Part shown: piece after piece, positions 24,638 to 33,912 of the stretch
Layout: each line of letters opens with the position of its first letter
Numbering within the stretch: the stretch's first letter is position 1
NCBI GenBank assembly: GCA_946401725.1
Contig: CAMIVE010000007.1
Coordinates: 1-64,000 of the forward strand
Reading direction: 5' to 3'
DNA from: an uncultured Bacteroidales bacterium
GTDB taxonomy: Bacteria; Bacteroidota; Bacteroidia; Bacteroidales; P3
Length of the DNA stretch: 64,000 nt
Notes under the pieces: model-generated
Told to the model about the DNA's origin: nothing
Databases searched by the model: none
The model's input: only the letters and a program-made list of their open reading frames with translations
Program-made: the position numbers and the translations under genes

Positions 24638-27040
24638 ATGAAACAGTTTTTTTCCGAAAACAAACACAATCCTTGGTTTTGGCTTTTCATCGCCATCGCC
24701 GCTATCCTCTTTGTCGCCATGCCGCTTATGAGTCGCAGCGCCGGCAACAGCGGTGACGAGGACAAGTTCCAAATCCCGCAAGGCCGCTTCGTCATGGATT
24801 ACTACCACACCGACGGCCAAGACACTACCTGTCTGCAGGATGTTGTGAACCTCAATGGCAAGGACCAGAGCTGGAACCTCAAATACTACGGCTGCTCGTT
24901 CGATGTGGTCACCGAATGGATCAACCAGACCTTCGGTATCGAGGACATCGCCCGCACCCGCCACATGTGCAACGCCTTCTTGGGATGGCTTATCGTCCTC
25001 TTCGGCGGACTCATCGCTTTCCGCATGGGGGGCTGGCGCGCCGGGGTCTTCGCCATGCTGCTGCTTTTCTTCTCGCCGCGTCTGCTGGGCCATTCGTTCA
25101 ACAACCCCAAAGATATTCCCCTCGCCGCAGGGGTCATCATGTCGGTCTACTACATGCTGATGTTCTTCCGCCAGTTGACGCCGCAGCTTCTGGAAGAGGC
25201 GGCCGCCAAAGGCAAGAAGAAAACCACCAAGGTGCAGTACCCGCAGCAGGCTTTCTCCGACAAGACGACGCGCTACCTGGCCATCGCACTCTTCGTTCTC
25301 GCTTCGCCGCTGCTCGTCAAGACGGCGGGCGTCGGATACACCATCCTTATGGTGGCGCTCTTCGTGGCGGTCCTGCTGATTAAAAACGCACCCAAGTTCA
25401 ACCCCTTGACGCTCTTCATGCTGGCGCTCTCGCTGGCACTCGCGGTCAGCAACCGTATCGGCGGACTCATCGTGGTGGGCTATATGGGACTCTGGGGACT
25501 CCTCTGGCTCGTCCGCTACGGCAAGCATGTGGGTGGCGCCACCATCGGCAAAGCCATCGCCGCTGCGGTGCTGGTCTGCCTCGCCGGCTTCTTCTCGGGT
25601 CTGCTGCTCTGGCCCTTCGCCATGCAGAACCCGGTGCACAACAGCATCGAGAGCTTCAAGCTGATGTCGCAGTTCGACGTCCAGCTGCGTCAGCTCTTCG
25701 AAGGCACCATGATGATGTCCAGCAACTTGCCGTGGTACTATACGCCGAAATTCATGTTGATGACCATCCCGCTGGCGGTCATGGTGGGCTGGCTGCTTTA
25801 TCCCTGCTTCGGCGCTTTCAAGAAAGAACGCCGCATGGACAGCATCATGATCTACTTCACCTTCCTCTTCCCGGTATGCTGGATCGTCTTCACCGGCGCC
25901 AATGTCTATGGCGGCTGGCGCCATTCGCTCTTTACCTATCCGCCGATGGCGGTCGCCGCAGGCTTGGGATTCGATGCCTTCGCCGCTTGGGCGGGACGCA
26001 AGAGCGGCAAGCGTGTCGTCGAGCTGCTCTGCGCGCTGGTGCCTGTCTGCTTTCTGGTGCCGCCGGCGCTCCACACGGTACGCAACCACCCCTATGAATA
26101 TGTCTATTTCAACGAGTTCGCCGGCGGCGTGAAGAAAGCCTTCGGCCATTACGAACTCGACTATTACTACCACTCCATGCGCGAAGCCACGGAATGGGTG
26201 CTCGCCCATGCGGAACCCAAAGCCGACGGCTCCAAGACGCTCGTGGGCTCCTGGCATGTGGAGTCGACGCGCTACTTCATGCGCAACGATACCGCTCATT
26301 TCGCTACCCGTTTCGTCCGCTGGAACCAGCGCTACGAGTATGAATGGGACTATCTGGTATTCCCCATCACGGGTATCGCGGGCGACTACCTGCGGGGCAA
26401 GGCTTTCCCGCCGAAGGACTGTGTCCACACGGTCGATGTCGACGGCAAACCCATCGCGCTGGTGCTGAAACGGCAGACGATGGACGACTACAACGGCCTG
26501 CAGCTGTTGCGTGCAGGCAATGCGGATAGCGCCATCGTGTTGTTCAACAATGCCTTGAAAGTGAATCCGGACAATGAGACGGCGCTTGTCAATCTGGCCA
26601 ATATATGCCTGCAGAAACAGGACAATGCGAAGGCGGAGGAATACTGTAACCGCTTCCTCGCCATCGACCCCTCCAATCCGCAGGCTTCACAGCTGCTGGT
26701 CTACGCCTATCTTGGCGGCGGCAAACAGCAGGAAGCGGCGCAGCTCCTCGACAAAATCAAGGCGGAAGGGACACAGCCCTTTGCTTTCACCATGACAGCG
26801 CAGCTGTATGCGCAGCAGGGCAACCTCAACGGAGCCCTCAACGAAATCAACGCCATGCTCGACAAAGGTCTCATGGACCAGGATGCGCTCAACCTCTACG
26901 TCCAGCTCCGCATGTCGCAGGGTACGGACCAGAACACGGCGGTCTACAGCTTCTACAGCGCCTATGCCAGTGGCTTGGAGAAGAAAGGCGACAAGAAAGC
27001 GGCGGAACAGCTGCGTAAACAAATGAACGGCGTAAGATGA
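24638..27040 (+). CDS. Polytopic membrane protein, GT-C-like, with C-terminal TPR repeats
   Basis: These 800 residues comprise an N-terminal helix (about 12-32), a periplasmic loop with acidic residues (D-Y-Y-H-T-D, E-D-I-A-R-T-R-H), roughly ten further membrane helices to about residue 500, a soluble domain (about 500-630) and TPR-type helices (about 645-790). The motif L-L-G-H-S-F-N-N-P-K-D-I-P-L-A (about 150-164) recurs in Bacteroidetes membrane proteins of the ArnT/PMT (GT39-like) superfamily. A role in transferring sugar from a lipid carrier in the periplasm is inferred from fold and from the upstream GT2 gene; not proven. Its stop overlaps the acyltransferase start by 4 nt. Confidence 0.8.
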   Translation: MKQFFSENKHNPWFWLFIAIAAILFVAMPLMSRSAGNSGDEDKFQIPQGRFVMDYYHTDGQDTTCLQDVVNLNGKDQSWNLKYYGCSFDVVTEWINQTFGIEDIARTRHMCNAFLGWLIVLFGGLIAFRMGGWRAGVFAMLLLFFSPRLLGHSFNNPKDIPLAAGVIMSVYYMLMFFRQLTPQLLEEAAAKGKKKTTKVQYPQQAFSDKTTRYLAIALFVLASPLLVKTAGVGYTILMVALFVAVLLIKNAPKFNPLTLFMLALSLALAVSNRIGGLIVVGYMGLWGLLWLVRYGKHVGGATIGKAIAAAVLVCLAGFFSGLLLWPFAMQNPVHNSIESFKLMSQFDVQLRQLFEGTMMMSSNLPWYYTPKFMLMTIPLAVMVGWLLYPCFGAFKKERRMDSIMIYFTFLFPVCWIVFTGANVYGGWRHSLFTYPPMAVAAGLGFDAFAAWAGRKSGKRVVELLCALVPVCFLVPPALHTVRNHPYEYVYFNEFAGGVKKAFGHYELDYYYHSMREATEWVLAHAEPKADGSKTLVGSWHVESTRYFMRNDTAHFATRFVRWNQRYEYEWDYLVFPITGIAGDYLRGKAFPPKDCVHTVDVDGKPIALVLKRQTMDDYNGLQLLRAGNADSAIVLFNNALKVNPDNETALVNLANICLQKQDNAKAEEYCNRFLAIDPSNPQASQLLVYAYLGGGKQQEAAQLLDKIKAEGTQPFAFTMTAQLYAQQGNLNGALNEINAMLDKGLMDQDALNLYVQLRMSQGTDQNTAVYSFYSAYASGLEKKGDKKAAEQLRKQMNGVR

Positions 27041-27639
27041 AAAAACTCTGGACGGCGATAGTAAGGCTTTTTGGTTGGAAATACGACCTGCCCGACGAGG
27101 AGCGTCTGCGTCGGCTCCACCACTGTGTCATCATTGAGGCGCCGCATACCAGCATCTACGACTTCCTCCTCGGTGCGGCATGTGTATGGAAGATGGGACT
27201 CAACCCGCGTATTTTCATCAAAAAGGAGTTCTTCGTCTTTCCTCTTCGCCATTTCCTCCGCTGGAGTGGCGCCCTGCCCATCGACCGCGGCAACCGCTCC
27301 AACCACATGGTCGACACCGCCGTACAGGCCCTCGCCGACAATCCGGACATCACCATCGTCATCACCCCCGAGGGCACACGCAAGCAGGTCAAGCGTTTCA
27401 AACGGGGCTTCCACGAGATAGCGACTAAAGCCAATGTGCCGGTCGCCGTTACCTATATCAACTACAAGACACGCCACATGGGTGTGGGCCCGCTCATCGA
27501 CCTCACGGACGACTTCGATGCCGACATGCGACGCATCCTAGATGTCTACGACGATGTCGCTCCCCGCAACGCCAAAGGCTGGAACCTCCCTCTCCTCAAA
27601 CAAACCTACGCCCCCAAAACAAACGAACCGGAATCATAA
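27037..27639 (+). CDS. PlsC-like 1-acyl-glycerol-3-phosphate acyltransferase family protein
   Basis: This 200-residue protein contains the acyltransferase motifs H-T-S-I-Y-D (HX4D, about 37-42), G-A-L-P-I-D-R (about 83-89) and P-E-G-T-R (about 112-116), followed by P-V-A-V-T-Y. It is shorter than typical PlsC and has no strong membrane anchor, as in a Bacteroidetes subfamily that may acylate other lipids. The ATGA overlap with the upstream membrane protein points to co-translation. The precise acceptor is not known. Confidence 0.88.
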   Translation: MKKLWTAIVRLFGWKYDLPDEERLRRLHHCVIIEAPHTSIYDFLLGAACVWKMGLNPRIFIKKEFFVFPLRHFLRWSGALPIDRGNRSNHMVDTAVQALADNPDITIVITPEGTRKQVKRFKRGFHEIATKANVPVAVTYINYKTRHMGVGPLIDLTDDFDADMRRILDVYDDVAPRNAKGWNLPLLKQTYAPKTNEPES

Positions 27640-27694
27640 AAAGCATTCGATAAAAGTAATATATTCAAAACGTAAACCCTTTCAACCCGATATC

Positions 27695-30600
27695 ATGAAC
27701 ACCGTCAGACGTATCTATGTCGAAAAGAAGCCCGATTACGCTGTCAAAGCGAAGGAACTTCAAGCTGAAATGCTCAACTATCTCAACATCAATGCCGATA
27801 ACGTCCGTGTACTGATCCGCTACGACATTGAGAACCTCTCCGACGAGACCTACCGCAAGGCGCTCGCCACGGTCTTCTCCGAACCGCCGGTCGACGACCT
27901 CTACGAGGAGTCTTTCCCGCATGCCGAGAGCGATTTCTCTTTCTCGGTTGAGTATCTCCCCGGTCAGTTCGATCAGCGCGCCGACAGCGCCGAACAGTGC
28001 TGCTGTCTGCTCAACGACAAGGAGAATCCCATCATCAAGTCGGCAACAACCTATGTCGTTAGTGGTGCGCTGACCGACGACCAGAAGGCGGCCATCCAGA
28101 AATACTGCATCAACCCAGTCGATAGCCGTCTGACCGACGAAGTGAAACCGGAGACTTTGGTCGACCACTTCGACGAACCGGCCGATGTGATGGTGTTCGA
28201 GGGTTTTGCTTCAAAAGACCTTAACAACCCGAAGGAACTTAATGAGCTTAAGGATCTTTACGACAGCCTCGGACTCGCCATGACGTTCGCCGATTTCAAA
28301 CATATCCAGCGCTACTTCCACGACGAGGAACACCGCGACCCGACCATGACGGAAATTCGCGTGCTCGACACCTATTGGAGCGACCACTGCCGCCACACTA
28401 CCTTCGCCACCGAGCTGAAGGACGTGCATTTCGACGACGGCTACTACCGCCCGCTCATCGAAGGAGCTTTCCAGCAGTATCTGGCCGACCATAAAGAGCA
28501 TTACGCTGGCCGCAACGACAAGTTCGTCTGTCTGATGGACATCGGCACCCTCGCCGGCAAACGCCTCAAAAAGGCGGGCATCCTTGACGACCAGGAACCC
28601 TCCGACGAAATCAACGCCTGCTCCATCGTGGTGCCGGTCACCATCGACGGGGTAGAGGAGGAGTGGCTTATCAATTTCAAGAACGAGACACACAACCACC
28701 CGACGGAGATTGAGCCCTTCGGCGGCGCGGCTACCTGCCTTGGCGGCTGCATCCGCGACCCGCTCTCGGGACGCACCTATGTCTACCAGGCCATGCGCGT
28801 CACCGGTGCTGCCGACCCCACCCGTCCGCTCAACGAGACAATTCCCGGCAAGCTGCCCCAGCGCAAAATCGTCACCACGGCCGCCCATGGTTACTCCAGC
28901 TACGGCAACCAGATCGGTCTGGCGACGGGTCTCGTCAACGAGATATACCATCCCAACTACGTGGCGAAGCGCATGGAGATTGGCGCTGTCATCGCCGCCG
29001 CACCGCGCCGCGCGGTGAAACGTCTCACCTCCGACCCAGGCGATGTCATTATCCTGCTGGGCGGCCGCACCGGACGTGATGGTATCGGCGGCGCTACGGG
29101 CGCTTCGAAAAGCCACACCACCAAGAGCCTCACCACCTGTGGTGCCGAGGTGCAGAAGGGCAACGCCCCTACCGAACGCAAAATACAGCGTCTCTTCCGC
29201 CGCGAGGAGGTCAGCAGCCTTATCAAGAAATGCAATGACTTCGGCGCCGGCGGCGTCAGCGTGGCCATCGGCGAGTTGGCCGACGGACTGCAGATCAATC
29301 TGGACAAGGTCCCCAAGAAATATGCCGGTCTTGACGGCACTGAGCTGGCCATCAGCGAAAGCCAGGAACGTATGGCCGTGGTGGTCGACCCCAAGGATGT
29401 CGACCTCATGCTCAAATATGCCGACGAGGAAAACCTCGAGGCTACGGTTGTCGCCACCGTCACCGAGGAGCCGCGCATGGTCATCAACTGGCGCGGCAAG
29501 GAAATCGTCAACCTCTCCCGCCGCTTCATCGACACCAACGGCGCCCACCAGGAAACGACAGTCAGCGTCACCATGCCTAGTAATACTAGTGAGACTAGAC
29601 CTACTAGTGAGACTAGTTTGAAATCCCTCTGGTTAAAGACCCTTTCCGACCTCAATGTCTGCTCCCAGAAGGGACTCGTCGAGATGTTCGACAGCAGCAT
29701 CGGCGCCGGCAGCGTGGTCATGCCTTTCGGCGGCAAGTACCAGCTCACGCCTACCCAGAGCATGATTGGCAAACTGCCGCTGCTCGACGGCAAATGCGAC
29801 ACCGTCACTATCATGTCCTACGGTATGGATCCTTACCAGACCAGCTGGTCGCCATTCCATGGCGCTGTCTACGCCGTCCTCTCGTCGGTGGCGAAAATTG
29901 CCGCCGCCGGTGGCGACGCCAGCCGTGTGCGTCTTACCTTCCAGGAATACTTCAAGAAACTGGGTTCCGACCCCTACCGCTGGGGAGAACCGTTCGCTGC
30001 CTTGCTGGGTGCCTACAACGCCCAGATGGGTCTCAAACTGCCCGCCATCGGTGGCAAAGACTCGATGAGCGGCACCTTCAACGACATCGACGTGCCGCCG
30101 ACGCTCTGTTCTTTCGCAGTGGGTATCAGCGACCTCCAGCATGTCGTGACACCTGAACTGAAACAGGCGGGCAGCAAACTCGTCCTTCTCGACATCAAGG
30201 AGAAGGAATTCGGCATGCCTGACTACGACGACGCCCTCGCCCAGTATGCAGCCCTCCGCAAAGCCATCGAGAACGGCCAAGTTCGCAGCACCTACGCCCT
30301 CGGTTTCGGCGGCATCATCGAAGCCGTCAGCAAGATGGCCTTCGGCAATAAGTTGGGAGTGAAAATTAACGGAGAATTGAACGGGGACTTGACTGCCAAG
30401 AAATACGGTGACATTGTGGTTGAGGTGGCCGATGCCAACGGACTGCCTTTCCACTGCAAAGAGATCGGTGAAGTTATTGCCGAACCTGTCTTTGAGTGCA
30501 ACGGCGAGAAGATAGCCCTTGAAGAGGCCCTTGCCGCTTGGCAGGGTACTCTCGAAGGTGTGTTCCCGACCAGAAGCACTTCGCCCATTAACCCCATTAT

Positions 30601-31516
30601 ACCAACAGAACCCATCAATTTCAACGACATCCATCTCTGCTCCCACAAGGTGGCCAAACCGCATGTCTTCATCCCCGCCTTCCCGGGTACCAACTGCGAG
30701 TACGACTCCGCCCGCGCCTTCAACCGTGCCGGCGCCGAGAGCGAAATCATCGTTTTCCGTAACCAGAACGGCTCCCAGATTCGTGAGAGCGTCGACGCGT
30801 ATGTCCGTGCCATCAACAACAGCCAGATTATCATGATTCCCGGTGGTTTCTCGGCCGGCGACGAACCCGAAGGCTCCGCCAAGTTCATCACCAGCGTCTT
30901 CCGCAACCCGCGTATCGCTGATGCCGTCATGGAACTGCTCAACAAACGTGACGGACTTATGCTGGGCATCTGCAACGGCTTCCAGGCTCTGGTGAAACTG
31001 GGTCTCGTGCCTTATGGTGAAATCCGTCCGCAGGCAGCCGATGCACCCACGCTGACTTTCAACACCATTGGACGTCACCAGAGCAAGATGGCCTACACCC
31101 GCGTCTCCTCCAACCTCAGCCCCTGGCTGCAGCGTGCCGAGCTGGGTGCCACCTATGTTATCCCCATCTCGCACGGCGAAGGTCGTTTCGTCGCACCGCA
31201 GGAGTGGCTCGACAAGTTGTTCAAGAACGGACAGGTGGCCACCCAGTATGTCGACATGAACGGCAACCCCACCATGGACGAGGAGTACAATATGAACGGA
31301 TCCTACTGCGCCATCGAAGGTATCACCAGTCCCGACGGCCGTGTCTTCGGCAAGATGGGACACAGCGAACGTCGGAGTGCGAACAAGGCGACCGCGACCG
31401 ATGGGTGCGAGCGCGTTTTTCACACGGCCATGAACATCATCGGCTGCTACCCCGACGGCACCATCCTCAACGACGACCAGCAACTCTTCGAATCTGGCGT
31501 CCAGTACTTCAAGTAA
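27695..31516 (+). CDS. purL: Phosphoribosylformylglycinamidine synthase PurL (large, single-chain)
   Basis: This 1273-residue enzyme of purine synthesis combines an N-terminal domain, a linker with A-D-F-K-H-I-Q-R-Y-F and S-D-H-C-R-H-T-T-F, two AIRS-like synthase halves (E-T-H-N-H-P-T-E-I-E-P-F and G-G-K-D-S-M-S-G) and a C-terminal class I glutaminase with catalytic Cys1093 (G-I-C-N-G-F), His1223 and Glu1225 (G-H-S-E-R-R). The ATG at 27695 fits the family start. Odd features: an in-frame Ser/Thr-rich stretch near residues 628-643 coded by a direct repeat (29576-29620), and a second linker-like insertion near residues 965-980 (T-S-P-I-N-P-I-I-P-T-E-P-I-N) just before the glutaminase. Both fall at domain borders and should be tolerated. 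Confidence 0.97.
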   Translation: MNTVRRIYVEKKPDYAVKAKELQAEMLNYLNINADNVRVLIRYDIENLSDETYRKALATVFSEPPVDDLYEESFPHAESDFSFSVEYLPGQFDQRADSAEQCCCLLNDKENPIIKSATTYVVSGALTDDQKAAIQKYCINPVDSRLTDEVKPETLVDHFDEPADVMVFEGFASKDLNNPKELNELKDLYDSLGLAMTFADFKHIQRYFHDEEHRDPTMTEIRVLDTYWSDHCRHTTFATELKDVHFDDGYYRPLIEGAFQQYLADHKEHYAGRNDKFVCLMDIGTLAGKRLKKAGILDDQEPSDEINACSIVVPVTIDGVEEEWLINFKNETHNHPTEIEPFGGAATCLGGCIRDPLSGRTYVYQAMRVTGAADPTRPLNETIPGKLPQRKIVTTAAHGYSSYGNQIGLATGLVNEIYHPNYVAKRMEIGAVIAAAPRRAVKRLTSDPGDVIILLGGRTGRDGIGGATGASKSHTTKSLTTCGAEVQKGNAPTERKIQRLFRREEVSSLIKKCNDFGAGGVSVAIGELADGLQINLDKVPKKYAGLDGTELAISESQERMAVVVDPKDVDLMLKYADEENLEATVVATVTEEPRMVINWRGKEIVNLSRRFIDTNGAHQETTVSVTMPSNTSETRPTSETSLKSLWLKTLSDLNVCSQKGLVEMFDSSIGAGSVVMPFGGKYQLTPTQSMIGKLPLLDGKCDTVTIMSYGMDPYQTSWSPFHGAVYAVLSSVAKIAAAGGDASRVRLTFQEYFKKLGSDPYRWGEPFAALLGAYNAQMGLKLPAIGGKDSMSGTFNDIDVPPTLCSFAVGISDLQHVVTPELKQAGSKLVLLDIKEKEFGMPDYDDALAQYAALRKAIENGQVRSTYALGFGGIIEAVSKMAFGNKLGVKINGELNGDLTAKKYGDIVVEVADANGLPFHCKEIGEVIAEPVFECNGEKIALEEALAAWQGTLEGVFPTRSTSPINPIIPTEPINFNDIHLCSHKVAKPHVFIPAFPGTNCEYDSARAFNRAGAESEIIVFRNQNGSQIRESVDAYVRAINNSQIIMIPGGFSAGDEPEGSAKFITSVFRNPRIADAVMELLNKRDGLMLGICNGFQALVKLGLVPYGEIRPQAADAPTLTFNTIGRHQSKMAYTRVSSNLSPWLQRAELGATYVIPISHGEGRFVAPQEWLDKLFKNGQVATQYVDMNGNPTMDEEYNMNGSYCAIEGITSPDGRVFGKMGHSERRSANKATATDGCERVFHTAMNIIGCYPDGTILNDDQQLFESGVQYFK
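29576..29620 (+). repeat. In-frame 18-nt direct repeat inside purL
   Basis: ACTAGTGAGACTAG occurs at 29585-29598 and 29603-29616, period 18 nt, preceded by a partial copy (CTAGTAAT). It encodes a Ser/Thr/Glu stretch not expected in PurL and resembles the intergenic short repeats of this genome. Confidence 0.8.
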
Positions 31517-31613
31517 TCCCGTTGCGCAGGCATCCTTGTCTGCCTGCCACAGCTGATCGGGATTGATGCTCAACGAAAGGATAGTAACGATAAAAAATAA
31601 GGTGAAATAATAT

Positions 31614-31665
31614 AGCCTCGAAGAGGCTCAATCTCAATAACCCCAGACTCAGTCTGGGGTTATTA
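31614..31665 (+). terminator. Two hairpins after purL
   Basis: A small hairpin (AGCCTC/GAGGCT, 31614-31628) is followed by a perfect 13-bp stem with a 3-nt loop (31637-31649 with 31653-31665). There is no T-run, so it may act as an mRNA 3' end or bidirectional barrier between purL and the DUF262 gene. Nothing else was seen in 31517-31773. Confidence 0.5.
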
Positions 31666-31773
31666 AACACCAGAACTATACATGCGTCTCGAAGAAATTG
31701 ATTATAAGATTATTGATGTGTTCAAGTGCGTATTATAAAAATTGCAATTAGCTATAACTAAAAACATAAAGGC

Positions 31774-33864
31774 ATGAAAGGCGAAGCTCAACCCCTGATA
31801 AAGTTTTTTGACGGTTCTGATAAAAGGTTCATCATTCCTCTTTATCAGCGTAACTACGATTGGAAAATTGAGAATTGTCAGCAGTTGTTCAATGACTTGT
31901 TGAAGTTGCATAGGACAAAAAGACAAAGTCACTTCTTTGGCAGCATTGTTTCATGTATTGAAAATGGCTCGGAAGATAGGTTTATTATTGATGGACAGCA
32001 GCGAATAACGACCGTTTCACTTATTCTCATTGCCTTGGTGAATGCATATAAAGCGAACGAGATTGAAGCTACAGACAAGAAGATAACAGAGAAGATTTTC
32101 AAACGTTATCTTGTCGACGAATATCAGGAAGATGAGCGTAAGGTAAAGCTGAAGCCGATTAAGAAAGACATGCAAGCTTTTGATGCGTTGCTTTATAAGC
32201 CTAAGGATAAATATGTGAAGGAGTCAAATGTGACTCGTAATTACGACTTCTTTTATGAAGAGATCCTGAAAAGCAAACTGTCTGTAGATGAGATTTTTGA
32301 TACGATTAAGAAACTGGAGGTAATTAACATCAAATTGGAGGATGGTGATGATGCACAGTTGATATTTGAAAGTCTGAACTCGACGGGTCTTGACCTGAGC
32401 GAAGCAGATAAGATTCGCAACTATCTGCTCATGTCATTGACTCCAGCGCAACAGGACGACCTGTATTCTCGTTTCTGGAATCCGATTGAGGAAAAGACTG
32501 AATATGAGTCTACGTCGTTTGTTCGTGACTATTTAACTATGAAGCAAGGTAAAATCGGTCGTATAGACAAGATCTATTTCATATTCAAGGATTTTGCTGA
32601 ATCCAGTTCGATGGATAGGGCGGAACTGATGGAAGAAATGTATCATTATGCCCAGATTTATCATCAGATTAATCATGCTGAAACGGGGGTAGATAAGTTG
32701 GATAGGAAGTTAAAACAACTCAGAACCTTGGATTCGACGATTATGTATCCGTTTTACATGGCATTCTTCGACTATGCAGAGAAGTGTGGCATGTCTGTTG
32801 ATGAACGATATAAAGTGTTGGACATAGTGGAGTCTTACTTTGCTCGAAGGATTATTTGTAATCTTCCTTCAAATGCTTTGAACAAGGTATTCTCCACCTT
32901 GCATAAGGATGTGATGAATCAGATGGAAAAAAATACGACTCCACAGGGTGGAGAACCGTACTATATCGATGTGCTCACATATATGCTGCTCAACAAGGCG
33001 CGTTCTTCGATATTCCCACGCGACGAGGAGGTGAAGACAGAGTTTGCCGTACGTCAGGTGTACAAGATTCCCACGCCACAGCGTATGTTTATCTTAGAAC
33101 GCCTAGAGAATCAAGACAACAATGAACGTCATGAAGTCGTTAAACAGTTATCGAATAAAGAGATAACGATCGAGCACATCATGCCTCAGACACTATCAGA
33201 GAAATGGAAAGCAAGTTTGGGCGAGAACTGGGAAACCATACACCAACAATACCTGCATACTATGGCGAACTTAACCTTGACAGGATATAATTCGCAATAT
33301 AGCAACCTTACCTTCATTGAGAAACGAGATATGGAGAAGGGTTTCAAGGAGAGTGCTTTCCGACTTAATAATTATGTTAAGGATTGCGAGAAATGGACCG
33401 AAGAGGAGTTGTTGCAGAGACAGCAACAACTATTGAAAGTGGTTATGCAGTTGTGGCCCATGCCATCGACATCTTTTGAACCCGTAAAACGTGATGCTGA
33501 GAGTGTATCGATGGATGAAGAGGATTTCGAATTCACGGGGAAGAAGCTTCAGGCGTACATTTACAAGGGCGTTCGCTATACCGTGAACACATGGAAGGAA
33601 ATGCTGATTCAAGTGTGTGGTCATGTACTATTAGAGTATCGTCCAACGATCGAATGGCTCTGTGCAAATGAGAAACATGGATTCTCCTATAAATCGGAGG
33701 CTTGGAGACGGGAATTAGGGCAAGATATGTATGTTTGGAGCGACAATAGCACCAACACTAAATTGAGCATACTGCATGGACTGTTTAATGAATGTGACAT
33801 TCCTTACTCGGAATTGGCATTTGAATTCAGACAAGATGCCGAATATGATGAAAGTGAGGAATGA
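31774..33864 (+). CDS. DUF262/DUF1524 (GmrSD-like) restriction nuclease
   Basis: This 696-residue protein joins the GmrS-type DUF262 domain (about 1-240) and GmrD-type DUF1524 HNH nuclease domain (about 420-560) in one chain. DUF262 shows I-P-L-Y-Q-R-N-Y-D-W (about 21-30) and the ParB-like nucleotide motif I-D-G-Q-Q-R-I-T-T (about 71-79); DUF1524 shows I-E-H-I-M-P-Q (about 467-473) and N-L-T-L-T-G-Y-N-S-Q-Y-S-N. A further C-terminal domain (about 600-690) is of unclear family. Relatives are type IV restriction enzymes that cut modified (glucosylated) phage DNA using NTP. The gene is AT-richer than purL and the kinase on either side, and stands alone, which suggests horizontal gain of an antiphage gene. 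Confidence 0.9.
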   Translation: MKGEAQPLIKFFDGSDKRFIIPLYQRNYDWKIENCQQLFNDLLKLHRTKRQSHFFGSIVSCIENGSEDRFIIDGQQRITTVSLILIALVNAYKANEIEATDKKITEKIFKRYLVDEYQEDERKVKLKPIKKDMQAFDALLYKPKDKYVKESNVTRNYDFFYEEILKSKLSVDEIFDTIKKLEVINIKLEDGDDAQLIFESLNSTGLDLSEADKIRNYLLMSLTPAQQDDLYSRFWNPIEEKTEYESTSFVRDYLTMKQGKIGRIDKIYFIFKDFAESSSMDRAELMEEMYHYAQIYHQINHAETGVDKLDRKLKQLRTLDSTIMYPFYMAFFDYAEKCGMSVDERYKVLDIVESYFARRIICNLPSNALNKVFSTLHKDVMNQMEKNTTPQGGEPYYIDVLTYMLLNKARSSIFPRDEEVKTEFAVRQVYKIPTPQRMFILERLENQDNNERHEVVKQLSNKEITIEHIMPQTLSEKWKASLGENWETIHQQYLHTMANLTLTGYNSQYSNLTFIEKRDMEKGFKESAFRLNNYVKDCEKWTEEELLQRQQQLLKVVMQLWPMPSTSFEPVKRDAESVSMDEEDFEFTGKKLQAYIYKGVRYTVNTWKEMLIQVCGHVLLEYRPTIEWLCANEKHGFSYKSEAWRRELGQDMYVWSDNSTNTKLSILHGLFNECDIPYSELAFEFRQDAEYDESEE

Positions 33865-33912
33865 AAGTGTCAAGGGAAAGGCTCCTGTCACAAATAAAAA
33901 AATTTTATCCTT

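Noticed and set aside
24626-26428. 600-codon open frame on the minus strand opposite the polytopic membrane protein
   Set aside because: The plus-strand frame has clear membrane helices, TPR repeats and 4-nt coupling with the next gene; the minus-strand frame is a by-product of GC-biased codons and has no signal or domain.
29633-31573. 646-codon open frame on the minus strand opposite purL
   Set aside because: PurL catalytic and synthase motifs lie on the plus strand. The antisense protein has no recognisable motif.
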